DNA of 14,955 nucleotides from DATFQI01 sp035264365 (GTDB taxonomy: Bacteria; Actinomycetota; Thermoleophilia; Solirubrobacterales; Solirubrobacteraceae), in NCBI GenBank assembly GCA_035264365.1, contig DATFQI010000111.1, forward strand, positions 1 through 14,955, written 5' to 3'. A program made the translations under genes and the position numbers. The notes beneath the pieces are model-generated. The model worked only from the letters and a program-made list of their open reading frames with translations, was not told the DNA's origin and did no database searches. Positions 5,723 to 12,872 of the stretch are shown in pieces. Positions within the stretch are counted from its first letter, which is position 1; every line of letters begins with the position of its first letter.

Positions 5723-8155
5723 TTATCCGCCGCGGATGCGGGCTCCCTGGGGATCGAACAGCGGCTCGGCGACGACCTCCCCCTCGACCCACTCGCCGAA
5801 GACCTCGACGGCGACCGGCGTGCCCCGCTCGGCCTGCTCGGCGGGCAGCAGCGCGTAGGCGATCGAGCGCTCGACGGTGTAGCCGTAGCCGCCCGAGGTC
5901 ACCCGCCCGGCGACGCGCCCGCCGGCCCGCACGGGCTCGTTGCCGAGGGCGACCGCGCGCGGGTCGCCCAGCACCAGGCAGCAGAGCCGGCGGGCCGGCG
6001 TGCTCTGTTCGAGCGCCGCGCGGCCGAGGAAGTCCTTCTCGAGCCTGACGCAGAAGCCGAGCCCGGCCTCGTAGGGCGTCTCGTCCGGCGTGACGTCGGC
6101 GCCCCACACGCGGTAGCCCTTCTCGAGCCGCAGCGAGTCGATCGCCCGGTAGCCGCCGGCGCGCAGACCCAGCGGCCGCCCCGCCTCCCACAGGGTGCTC
6201 CACAGCGCGGCGCCGTACTCCATCGGGCAGTAGAGCTCCCAGCCGAGCTCGCCGACGTAGGTCACCCGGAGCGCGCGCACGGGCACGTCGCCCACGGCCA
6301 CGTCCCGCAGCGTCATGTAGCCGAACGAGAGGTCGTCCGTGGACGCCGAGGCGAGCACGTCGCGCGCCCGCGGCCCCCACAGCCCCGCGCAGGCCCAGCG
6401 CGACGTCACATCCTCGACCTGCACGCCCGGCCCGGCATGCCGCGCGATCCACGCGAGGTCGTGGCGGCCGAAGGCCGTGCCCGTGACGATCGAGAAGCGG
6501 TCCTCGGCCAGCCGCGCGACGGTGAAGTCGCACTCCACCCCGCCGCGCCGGTTGAGCATCTGCGTGTAGGTGACGCGACCGACGTCGCGGGCGACGTGGT
6601 TGTCGCACAGGCGCTCGAGCAGCTCCGCAGCCCCGGCGCCGCTGACCTCGATCTTGGCGAACGACGTCTCGTCGAACAGCGCGGCCGCCTCGCGGCATGC
6701 CCGGTGCTCCGCGCCGATCGCCGGCGACCAGTGGCGGCCGGCCCAGCCCCGCGGGCGCAGCGCCTCGTCGCCCTCGGCCTCGTTGTCCGCGTACCAGTTC
6801 ACGCGCTCCCAGCCGGACTTCTCACCGAACGCGGCACCGTGCGCGCGGTGCCACTCGTACGCCGGGGAGGTCCGCAGCGGCCGGGCGGCCGAGCGCTCGT
6901 GGTACGGGAACTTGATGTCGTAGTAGGTCTCGTAGACCTCGCGCACCCGGGCGAGCGTGTGGCGCGGCGAGCGGTAGTGGGCGCCGAAGCGGCGGATGTC
7001 CATCCGCCAGAGGTCCATCGAGGGCTCCCCGCCGGCGATCCACTCCGCCATCGCCTTGCCGACGCCCCCGGCTCCCGCCAGCCCGTGGGCGCAGAAGCCC
7101 GCGGCCACGAACAGCCCGCGCACGTCGGTCTCGCCGAGGCAGAACTCGCCGTCGGGCGTGAACGCCTCCGGCCCGTTGATCAGGCGCGTGACGCGGGCGT
7201 CCTCCATCGCGGGCACGCGCACGCGGGCGTTGACGGCGATCTCCTCGAAGCGGTCCCAGTCCTCCTCGAGCAGGCGGCCGTTGAAGTCGGGCGGGATCGC
7301 GTCGAGCCCGTCGCCGCCGGTGAGCGCCCACGGCGCACTGCGGCGCTCGTAGCCGCCCATCACCAGGCCGTCGCCCTCCTCGCGGAAGTACACGAGGTGG
7401 TCCGGATCGCGCAGCGTCGCCATGTGGCCGCCGTCGCGCTCGCGGAACGGTTGCGTGACGAGGTACTCGTGCGCCATCGGCACCAGCGGGACGCGCACGC
7501 CGGCCATCCGGCCGACCTCGGCGGCGAACATCCCGCCCGCGTTGACGACGACCTCGCACTCGACGTCACCGCGCTCGGTGCGGACGCCGCGCACCGCCCC
7601 GTCGCGCAGCTCGATCCCCGTCACGCGCGTGTGGGTGAGGATCCGGCAGCCGCCGCGGCGCGCGCCGTCGGCGAACGCGTACGTCAGCCGGCTGGGGTCC
7701 AGGTAGCCGTCGGTCGGCAGCCACGAGGCGCCGATCACCCCGCCGGTCTCCATCAGCGGGAACCGCTCGCGGGCCTCCTCGGCCGAGATCAGCTCGAGCG
7801 GCAGCCCGAACGTCTTCGCCCAGCCCGCCTGGCGCCGCGTCTCCTCCCAGCGCGCCGGGGAGCACGCCAGCCGGATCCCGCCGCACTCGACCCAGCCCGG
7901 GTCGTGCTCGGTGCCCGCGAGGCGCCGGTAGAGCTCGACCGAGTCCATCATCATGCGCGTCAGCGAGACGGAGCCCCGCAGCTGCCCCACGAGGCCGGCG
8001 GAGTGGAACGTCGAGCCGCTCGTGAGCTCCGAGCGCTCCAGCAGCAGCACGTCGCTCCAGCCCAGCTCGGCGAGGTGGTAGGCGATCGACGTCCCGCCCA
8101 CGCCGCCGCCGACGATCACGCAGCGCGCGCGCGAGGGCAACTCGCGATCAACCAC
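5723..8155 (-). CDS. FAD-dependent amine dehydrogenase/oxidase fused to GcvT (DMGDH/sarcosine dehydrogenase type)
   Basis: An 810-residue fusion. Residues 11-375 form a DAO-type FAD oxidoreductase: dinucleotide-binding VIVGGGVGG (13-21), and ELTSGSTFHSAGL (43-55) with His51 where related enzymes attach FAD covalently. AHEYLVT (228-234) and AAGFCAHGLAGAGGVGK (351-367) follow. A linker (376-430) leads to a GcvT (aminomethyltransferase) domain at about 430-705 and a GcvT C-terminal domain at about 715-800. Family members remove an N-methyl or aminomethyl carbon from dimethylglycine, sarcosine or similar amines and pass it to tetrahydrofolate. The substrate here is unknown; in this operon it may oxidise a glutamylated or methylated amine. 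GTG start overlaps the kinase stop by 8 nt (GTGGTTGA). Annotations as a plain aminomethyltransferase would miss the oxidase half. Confidence 0.87.
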   Translation of the reverse strand: MVDRELPSRARCVIVGGGVGGTSIAYHLAELGWSDVLLLERSELTSGSTFHSAGLVGQLRGSVSLTRMMMDSVELYRRLAGTEHDPGWVECGGIRLACSPARWEETRRQAGWAKTFGLPLELISAEEARERFPLMETGGVIGASWLPTDGYLDPSRLTYAFADGARRGGCRILTHTRVTGIELRDGAVRGVRTERGDVECEVVVNAGGMFAAEVGRMAGVRVPLVPMAHEYLVTQPFRERDGGHMATLRDPDHLVYFREEGDGLVMGGYERRSAPWALTGGDGLDAIPPDFNGRLLEEDWDRFEEIAVNARVRVPAMEDARVTRLINGPEAFTPDGEFCLGETDVRGLFVAAGFCAHGLAGAGGVGKAMAEWIAGGEPSMDLWRMDIRRFGAHYRSPRHTLARVREVYETYYDIKFPYHERSAARPLRTSPAYEWHRAHGAAFGEKSGWERVNWYADNEAEGDEALRPRGWAGRHWSPAIGAEHRACREAAALFDETSFAKIEVSGAGAAELLERLCDNHVARDVGRVTYTQMLNRRGGVECDFTVARLAEDRFSIVTGTAFGRHDLAWIARHAGPGVQVEDVTSRWACAGLWGPRARDVLASASTDDLSFGYMTLRDVAVGDVPVRALRVTYVGELGWELYCPMEYGAALWSTLWEAGRPLGLRAGGYRAIDSLRLEKGYRVWGADVTPDETPYEAGLGFCVRLEKDFLGRAALEQSTPARRLCCLVLGDPRAVALGNEPVRAGGRVAGRVTSGGYGYTVERSIAYALLPAEQAERGTPVAVEVFGEWVEGEVVAEPLFDPQGARIRGG

Positions 8156-9053
8156 GCGCGTCCTCGAGCCAGCCGGCCAGTCGCGGGTCCTCGAGCGCGG
8201 CGGTCACCCGGTCGAGGTGCTCGCGCGCGTAGCCCTCGAAGTCGAACTCGAGCTCGGACACTGTCGCCTGGACCACGCCCCACATCCCCTCGCGGAAGTC
8301 CGACATCACGCGCATGAGCCGCAGCGCCGCGAACCGGCGCTCCGTGCTGCCGTCGGGCCAGTAGGCGCGCAGCAGCGCGACCTCGTCGTCCTCGTCGAAG
8401 CCGTTGTTGACGGCAAGGTTGCCGAGGTCGAAGAACCGGTCGCCCATCCCCGCGTACTCCCAGTCGACGATCCACAGCCGTTCACCGTCGTCGAGGACAT
8501 TGGCGGCGAGCAGGTCGTTGTGGCATGGGACGGGCGCGTGCTCGGGGCCGGTGAGCGCCGCACGGATCCTGCCCGCGCCGGTGACGAGGCCGGCGATGCC
8601 GCGCGGCGGCGCGGCTCCGCGCGCCAGCGCGATCTCGAGATAGGCGTCGACGACGGCGAACGCATCGAAGGTGGCGGGCAGCCCGGGCCCGCTGTGGATC
8701 GTCCGCAGGGCCGCCGCCAGCTCCGGGATCCGCCGCCGCAGCCCGGCGGGCTCGATCGGGCGGGCCTCGACCCACTCGGTGACCAGGCAGCCGGCGCCGG
8801 GGTCGAACGCGACCACCGGCGGGCCGATGCCGGCGGCCGCAGCCGCCTGCGTCGCAGCCCACTCGGCAGCCCGGTCGATGCCGAGCAGCGCCGTGTCCTT
8901 GCCCGGGCAGCGCAGGACGCACTCACGATCGGCCCAGCGCACCCGGTAGTTGCGGTTCGTGATCCCGCCCTCGAGGGGCTCGGGGGTGCCATCGGGCTCG
9001 CCGAGCACGGGCGCGAGCGCCCGGAGCGCGTCGGCCGGCGCGGCGACCACCAC
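8148..9053 (-). CDS. APH/choline-ethanolamine-kinase-like phosphotransferase
   Basis: A 301-residue protein of the aminoglycoside phosphotransferase/choline kinase fold. LEGGITNRNYRV (27-38) is the nucleotide-loop region, CHNDLLAANVL (177-187) is the catalytic loop with Asp180 and Asn185, and LWIVDWEYAGMGDRFFDLGNL (from 193) supplies the metal-binding Asp197. The GG-x-TN-x-NY start and the DWEYAG motif are closer to choline/ethanolamine kinases (LicA-like) than to antibiotic kinases. The likely reaction is ATP-dependent phosphorylation of a small amino alcohol; the substrate is inferred only from relatives. The GTG start directly abuts the permease stop (TGAGTG), and the gene overlaps the flavoprotein, so all three are translationally coupled. 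GTG 9050 is an alternative start. Confidence 0.85.
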   Translation of the reverse strand: MVVAAPADALRALAPVLGEPDGTPEPLEGGITNRNYRVRWADRECVLRCPGKDTALLGIDRAAEWAATQAAAAAGIGPPVVAFDPGAGCLVTEWVEARPIEPAGLRRRIPELAAALRTIHSGPGLPATFDAFAVVDAYLEIALARGAAPPRGIAGLVTGAGRIRAALTGPEHAPVPCHNDLLAANVLDDGERLWIVDWEYAGMGDRFFDLGNLAVNNGFDEDDEVALLRAYWPDGSTERRFAALRLMRVMSDFREGMWGVVQATVSELEFDFEGYAREHLDRVTAALEDPRLAGWLEDARG

Positions 9054-10589
9054 TCAGGTGCTGCCCTGCTCCACGGCCGGCGCCTCGGCGATCAACGGCG
9101 ACGGGATCCGCGCGCGCCCGAGGCCGTAGACGATCGCCCCGAGGATCAGGACGCCGCCGAGCACCAGCCACAGGATCGGGATGTCGTTGAGGAAGTCGAT
9201 CCCGAAGCTGAGCAGCCCGTCGGTCTCGTTCGGCGTCGGGTTCGTCGCCACGCGGTGCCACATGAAGTTGACGAGCATGCTGCCGCCCCACACGATCGCC
9301 AGCACGTTGACCAGCGTCCCCCAGCGGCCGAGCGAGAAGCCCATGTTGCGGTCGAAGTAGCCGCGCCGCCGCGCCCCGAGGATCGCCAGGTTGGCGAGGA
9401 TGTAGGAGATGTAGATCATCCCGCTCGCCGCGATCGCGATGTACGCGACGCCCGCGTACTTGAGCAGGAACAGGCTCGCCATCAGCGCGACGAGGATGCA
9501 GGCGCCGACCGGCGTGCCCGTGCGTGGGTGGACCGAGCTGAGCACGCCCGATCCGGGCAGTTGCTTGTCGCGCGACATCGAGTAGGCGAGCCGGATCGTC
9601 GAGGCCTGGATCGCCAGGCAGCAGACGAAGATCGCGAACGAGACGACGAACAGGTAGCCCGTCGCGAGCGCCTTGGAGAGGTTCGCCTGGATGATCTCCG
9701 GCGGCGACATGCCACCGGCGGCGACGACCTCGTCCAGGTCGCCGGGCACGGCCATCAGCATCGCCCACAGGAAGACGAACCCGATCACGAACGCCGCGGC
9801 GATCGACCCGAGCACGGCGCGCGGCGCGGCGCGGCGCGGGTTGTTGGTCTCCTCCGAGAGCGTCGACGCCGTGTCGAAGCCGTAGATAACGAACAGGCCC
9901 ATGAACATCGCGACGAGGAAGTTGCCCGCGTTGAAGTCGGCTCCGCCGGTGTCGAACACGACGCCGACGCCCTGGTTGTCGTTGAACAGCGCGAGGATGA
10001 TCGCGAACACGAACAGCCCGAGCAGCTCGAACAGCACGCCGGTGTTGTTGATCAGCGCCACGACGCGCACCCCGAAGACGTTGAGCAGCGTGATCACGAC
10101 CAGCGTCCCGGCCGCGACCCACTTCTGGTTCGTGAGGCTGTCGGCGCTCATGTCGATGCCGATGTCGTTGAGCATCGGGATCAGCGTCAGCGGGAGGGTC
10201 GCCACGACCGCGGCCACGGTGAGCGCGCCGGCCCACAGGTAGATCCAGCCGGAGAACCACGCGTACGGCTTGGAGCGGCTGAGGTGCTTGGTCCACTGGA
10301 ACACGGAGCCCGCGATCGGGAAGTGGCTCGAGACCTCCGCGAACACCAGCGCGACGATGAACTGGCCCAGTGCGACGACCGGGAAGGTCCAGATGAACGC
10401 GCCGCCGAGCGTCCCCAGTCCGAGGATGAACAGCGTGAAGATGCCGGTGGCGGGCGAGATGTAGCTGAACGCGGCCGCGAACGAGCTGAAGAAGTGGAGG
10501 CGGCGGTGGAGCGATTGCGCGTAGCCGAAGCTCGCAAGGTCGTCCGCGTCCGCATTGTGCGCCGAGCCCTCAGGGGCTGTTGTGGCCAT
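9054..10589 (-). CDS. APC-superfamily amino acid/amine permease (first of two)
   Basis: A 511-residue integral membrane transporter with about 12 hydrophobic segments. FGYAQSLHRRLHFFSSFAAAF (from 21) leads into the first unwound helix region SPATGIF (45-51), and SEETNNPRRAAPRA (245-258) is the conserved cytoplasmic loop of the amino acid/choline transporter branch, which imports amino acids, GABA, choline or polyamines by proton coupling. The substrate cannot be read from sequence. Its ATG has an excellent ribosome site, GAGGAGGG, 4 nt upstream (10594-10601). It is the first gene of the minus-strand operon, driven by the promoter at 10627-10656. It clearly differs from the permease at 12873-14465, so the pair probably carries two substrates. 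Confidence 0.9.
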   Translation of the reverse strand: MATTAPEGSAHNADADDLASFGYAQSLHRRLHFFSSFAAAFSYISPATGIFTLFILGLGTLGGAFIWTFPVVALGQFIVALVFAEVSSHFPIAGSVFQWTKHLSRSKPYAWFSGWIYLWAGALTVAAVVATLPLTLIPMLNDIGIDMSADSLTNQKWVAAGTLVVITLLNVFGVRVVALINNTGVLFELLGLFVFAIILALFNDNQGVGVVFDTGGADFNAGNFLVAMFMGLFVIYGFDTASTLSEETNNPRRAAPRAVLGSIAAAFVIGFVFLWAMLMAVPGDLDEVVAAGGMSPPEIIQANLSKALATGYLFVVSFAIFVCCLAIQASTIRLAYSMSRDKQLPGSGVLSSVHPRTGTPVGACILVALMASLFLLKYAGVAYIAIAASGMIYISYILANLAILGARRRGYFDRNMGFSLGRWGTLVNVLAIVWGGSMLVNFMWHRVATNPTPNETDGLLSFGIDFLNDIPILWLVLGGVLILGAIVYGLGRARIPSPLIAEAPAVEQGST

Positions 10590-10626
10590 GCGACCCTCCT
10601 CGAGGTCTCGTGGCGAAACTGGCGCG

Positions 10627-10656
10627 AACGTACTGCGCTCGTGACGATCGAGTCAA
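10627..10656 (-). promoter_or_regulatory. Promoter of the minus-strand amine operon
   Basis: On the minus strand TTGACT (10656-10651), 18 nt, TACGTT (10632-10627): near-consensus -35 and a TANNNT -10. The expected start near 10620 gives a leader of about 30 nt containing the GAGGAGGG ribosome site of the permease. Confidence 0.65.
10636..10650. promoter_or_regulatory. Candidate GntR/FadR operator
   Basis: A 15-bp palindrome with one mismatched pair, centred on TCGTGACGA (10639-10647). The T-N-G-T...A-C-N-A half-sites resemble those of FadR-subfamily operators, although here a single base separates them. It lies wholly within the spacer of the minus-strand promoter, where binding would block RNA polymerase. 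The regulator coded at 12086 is the obvious candidate. A second dyad, GCCGCAGCGGC (10660-10670), lies nearby. Confidence 0.4.
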
Positions 10657-10678
10657 TTGGCCGCAGCGGCGCGGGCCC

Positions 10679-10708
10679 TTGCCTGAAACGGTCCGGTCCG
10701 GATACCTT
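10679..10708 (+). promoter_or_regulatory. Leaderless promoter of the gamma-glutamyl-amine ligase operon
   Basis: TTGCCT (10679-10684), 18 nt, TACCTT (10703-10708), then exactly 7 nt to the GTG start at 10716. The expected transcription start coincides with the start codon, and no ribosome site is present. The spacer contains a tandem GGTCCGGTCCGG. Confidence 0.6.
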
Positions 10709-10715
10709 TCCGCCC

Positions 10716-12089
10716 GTGGACGGGAACGGGACCGGCACGACGACGGGGATCCGCTCGCCCCTGAGCGTCGAAGAGCTGCGGGCGGCGACCGCCGCCGGGG
10801 AGATCGACACCGTCCTGCTCGCGCTGACGGACATGCAAGGTCGCTTGCAGGGCAAGCGGCTCACCGCCTCCCACTTCCTCGAGTCGGTGCTCAAGGACGG
10901 TGCGGAGGCGTGCAACTACCTGCTGGCCGTCGACGTCGAGATGAACACGGTCGCCGGCTACGCGATGTCCTCGTGGGAGCGCGGCTACGGCGACTTCGAG
11001 ATGAAGCCCGACCTCTCGACCCTGCGGCTGGTCCCGTGGCAGGAGGGCACGGCGATGTGCCTCGCGGACCTGCACTGGGCCGACCACTCGCCCGTGATCG
11101 CCTCGCCGCGCCAGATCCTGCGCCGCCAGATCGACCGGCTCGCGGAGCGCGGGCTGTCCGCGGTGGCCGCCACCGAGTTGGAGTTCATCGTCTTCCGCGA
11201 CTCCTACGAGCAGGCCTGGCACAAGGGGTACCGCGACCTCGAGCCGGCCAACCTCTACAACGTCGACTACTCGCTCCTCGGCACCGCGCGCGTGGAGCCG
11301 CTGATCCGCCGCATCCGCAACTCGATGTCCGGCGCCGGCCTGGTCGTCGAGGACTCCAAGGGCGAGTGCAACCTCGGCCAGCACGAGATCAACTTCCTCT
11401 ACGGGCCGGTGCTCGACGTCGCCGACGGGCACGCGATCTACAAGAACGGCGCGAAGGAGATCGCCGCCCAGGAGGGCATGGCGATCACGTTCATGGCCAA
11501 GTGGGACGAGCGCGAGGGCAGCTCCTGCCACGTGCACCTGTCGCTGCGGCGCGAGGACGGCACGCCGCTGTTCGCCGACGACGACGCCGCCTTCGAGCGC
11601 TTCCTCGCCGGTCAGCTCGCCGCGCTGCGCGAGCTCACGCTCTTCCACGCGCCCAACGTCAACTCCTACAAGCGCTTCGCGAGTGCGTCGTTCGCGCCGA
11701 CCGCGGTCGCCTGGGGCCACGACAACCGCACCTGCTCGCTGCGGGTCGTCGGCCATGGCCCGTCCAAGCGCATCGAGCTGCGCCTGCCCGGCGCCGACGT
11801 CAATCCCTACCTGTCGCTGAGCGCGATCATCGCCGCCGGCCTGCACGGCATGGAGGCCGCACTCGAGCTCGAGCCGGCGCTGGAGGGCAACGCCTACGCC
11901 GCCGACAAGCCACGCGTGCCGTCGACGCTGCGCGAGGCGTACGACCTGTTCGCCTCCAGCGCGATCGCCCGCGAGGCGTTCGGCGAGGAGGTCGTCGAGC
12001 ACTACCTCAACAACGCCCGGGTCGAGCTGGCGGCCTACGAGTCAGCCGTCACCGACTGGGAACGCCGGCGCGGGTTCGAACGCCTGTGA
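10716..12089 (+). CDS. Glutamine synthetase family gamma-glutamyl-amine (polyamine) ligase
   Basis: A 457-residue glutamine synthetase fold protein. Visible active-site blocks are TELEF (Glu154, Glu156), KGECNLGQHEINF (Glu217, Glu224), SSCHVHLSL (His272, His274), NSYKRF (Arg320) and KRIELRLPGADVNPY (Glu354, Arg356). The N-terminal domain has DMQGRLQGKRL (39-49) where true glutamine synthetases have the ammonium-binding aspartate segment, as in PuuA and the actinobacterial GlnA3/GlnA4 type enzymes that join glutamate to putrescine, other polyamines or ethanolamine using ATP. The context (agmatine-to-putrescine enzymes, GntR regulator, permease, PuuD-like hydrolase) supports that role over ammonia assimilation. 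GTG 10716 is set by a -10 box 7 nt upstream. The substrate, polyamine or monoamine, remains open. Confidence 0.85.
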   Translation: MDGNGTGTTTGIRSPLSVEELRAATAAGEIDTVLLALTDMQGRLQGKRLTASHFLESVLKDGAEACNYLLAVDVEMNTVAGYAMSSWERGYGDFEMKPDLSTLRLVPWQEGTAMCLADLHWADHSPVIASPRQILRRQIDRLAERGLSAVAATELEFIVFRDSYEQAWHKGYRDLEPANLYNVDYSLLGTARVEPLIRRIRNSMSGAGLVVEDSKGECNLGQHEINFLYGPVLDVADGHAIYKNGAKEIAAQEGMAITFMAKWDEREGSSCHVHLSLRREDGTPLFADDDAAFERFLAGQLAALRELTLFHAPNVNSYKRFASASFAPTAVAWGHDNRTCSLRVVGHGPSKRIELRLPGADVNPYLSLSAIIAAGLHGMEAALELEPALEGNAYAADKPRVPSTLREAYDLFASSAIAREAFGEEVVEHYLNNARVELAAYESAVTDWERRRGFERL

Positions 12090-12796
12090 GCGTCGTCGGC
12101 GACGCCATCTTCGCTCCCGTACGGAGCCAGACCGCGTTCGAGGAGACGCTCGAGCGGCTCGGCAACGCGATCCGGCTCGGCCTGCTGGCGCCCGGGACGC
12201 GGCTGCCGGCAGAGCGCGACCTGTGCGAGCAGCTCGGCATCGCCCGCTCCACCCTCCGCCAGGCGCTCACCGCGCTCTCGGAGAGCGGGCACCTGGTCGC
12301 CGTCCGCGGGCGCGGTGGCGGCACGTTCGTGGCCGACTCGCCCCCGGTGCACGAGCGCCCGACGGCGGAGGTCCTCGCGGGCTGGCGCGACCGCTGCGAC
12401 GCGCGCATGGCGATCGAGCTCGGCGTCGCCGTGCTCGCCGCGGAGCGCGCCCCGGTGGAGGCGCTCGGCCCGCTCGAGGAGCTGGTCGCGGCGATGGACG
12501 GGCTGCTGGCCGACTTCCCCGCCTACCGCCAGGCCGACGTGCGCTTCCACGTCGCGCTCGCCGAGGCGACCGGCAGCGCGCGGCTCGTGGCGGAGATGAC
12601 CGAGGCGCAGGCCGCCATGACCGACCTCATCCACTACATCGCGCACCCCCGGGAGGTGCTCGCCTGGTCCAACGCGCAGCACGCCCGGCTGATCACGTGC
12701 CTCGAGCGCCGCGACCCCCCGACCGCGGTCGCGGTGATGGTCGAGCACCTGCATGGCACCGAGCACGTGCTTGCAGGCCTGCTGCCGTCCCCTTGA
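12086..12796 (+). CDS. GntR-family transcriptional regulator, FadR/FCD type
   Basis: A 236-residue regulator. The winged helix-turn-helix spans about 16-83, with LPAERDLCEQLGIARSTLRQAL (from 40) as recognition region and RGRGGGTFV (74-82) as the wing. The FCD ligand-binding domain occupies about 100-230 and shows the usual metal-site residues: Asp151 and His155 in DVRFHVAL, His199 in AQHARL and His221 in EHLHG. FCD regulators sense small carboxylic acids or similar metabolites and usually repress their own pathway; here a gamma-glutamylated intermediate or GABA is a reasonable guess. GTG overlaps the ligase stop as GTGA, so translation is coupled. Likely targets are the divergent region 10590-10715 and perhaps the promoter at 12792-12821. 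The gene end overlaps that promoter's -35. Confidence 0.9.
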   Translation: MSVVGDAIFAPVRSQTAFEETLERLGNAIRLGLLAPGTRLPAERDLCEQLGIARSTLRQALTALSESGHLVAVRGRGGGTFVADSPPVHERPTAEVLAGWRDRCDARMAIELGVAVLAAERAPVEALGPLEELVAAMDGLLADFPAYRQADVRFHVALAEATGSARLVAEMTEAQAAMTDLIHYIAHPREVLAWSNAQHARLITCLERRDPPTAVAVMVEHLHGTEHVLAGLLPSP

Positions 12797-12821
12797 CAGA
12801 CCGCCTTTCCGCCGCATAAAT
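12792..12821 (+). promoter_or_regulatory. Strong promoter for the second permease and hydrolase
   Basis: TTGACA (12792-12797), 18 nt, TAAATT (12816-12821) is a near-perfect housekeeping-type promoter and one of the few AT-rich spots in the window. The regulator's TGA stop (12794-12796) is part of the -35 box. The leader is about 45 nt and carries the AAGGGGAG ribosome site (12862-12869) of the permease. Confidence 0.7.
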
Positions 12822-12872
12822 TCGCGCGCCAGAAGGACGGGGAACCAGACCTTTTCGCCTCAAGGGGAGCGT

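Noticed and set aside
5720..5725. TAAGAT as an internal promoter before the SCP2-like gene
   Set aside because: The hexamer begins with the flavoprotein's TAA stop, is 10 nt rather than 7 from the ATG and has no -35. Operon transcription explains the gene better.
4850..8317. 1155-codon open frame on the plus strand
   Set aside because: It lies antisense to aguA, the SCP2-like gene and the flavoprotein, all with clear motifs. Its translation is His/Arg/Ala-rich without any recognisable domain, the usual artefact of GC-rich DNA.
8148..9053. Antibiotic-resistance (aminoglycoside) kinase
   Set aside because: The fold is shared, but the motifs are closer to choline/ethanolamine kinases and the gene is embedded in a catabolic operon.
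8217..10715. Upstream part of the plus-strand open frame that leads into the ligase gene
   Set aside because: It is antisense to the kinase and first permease and has low-complexity Arg/Glu/Asp-rich translation. The real gene starts at the GTG at 10716, fixed by the -10 box.
10716..12089. Housekeeping glutamine synthetase (GlnA)
   Set aside because: The segment that binds ammonium in true glutamine synthetases is replaced, and the neighbours point to amine glutamylation.
12796..12859. Imperfect direct repeat CAGACC...CGCC in the leader of the second permease
   Set aside because: The two copies match only over short stretches and could easily be chance.
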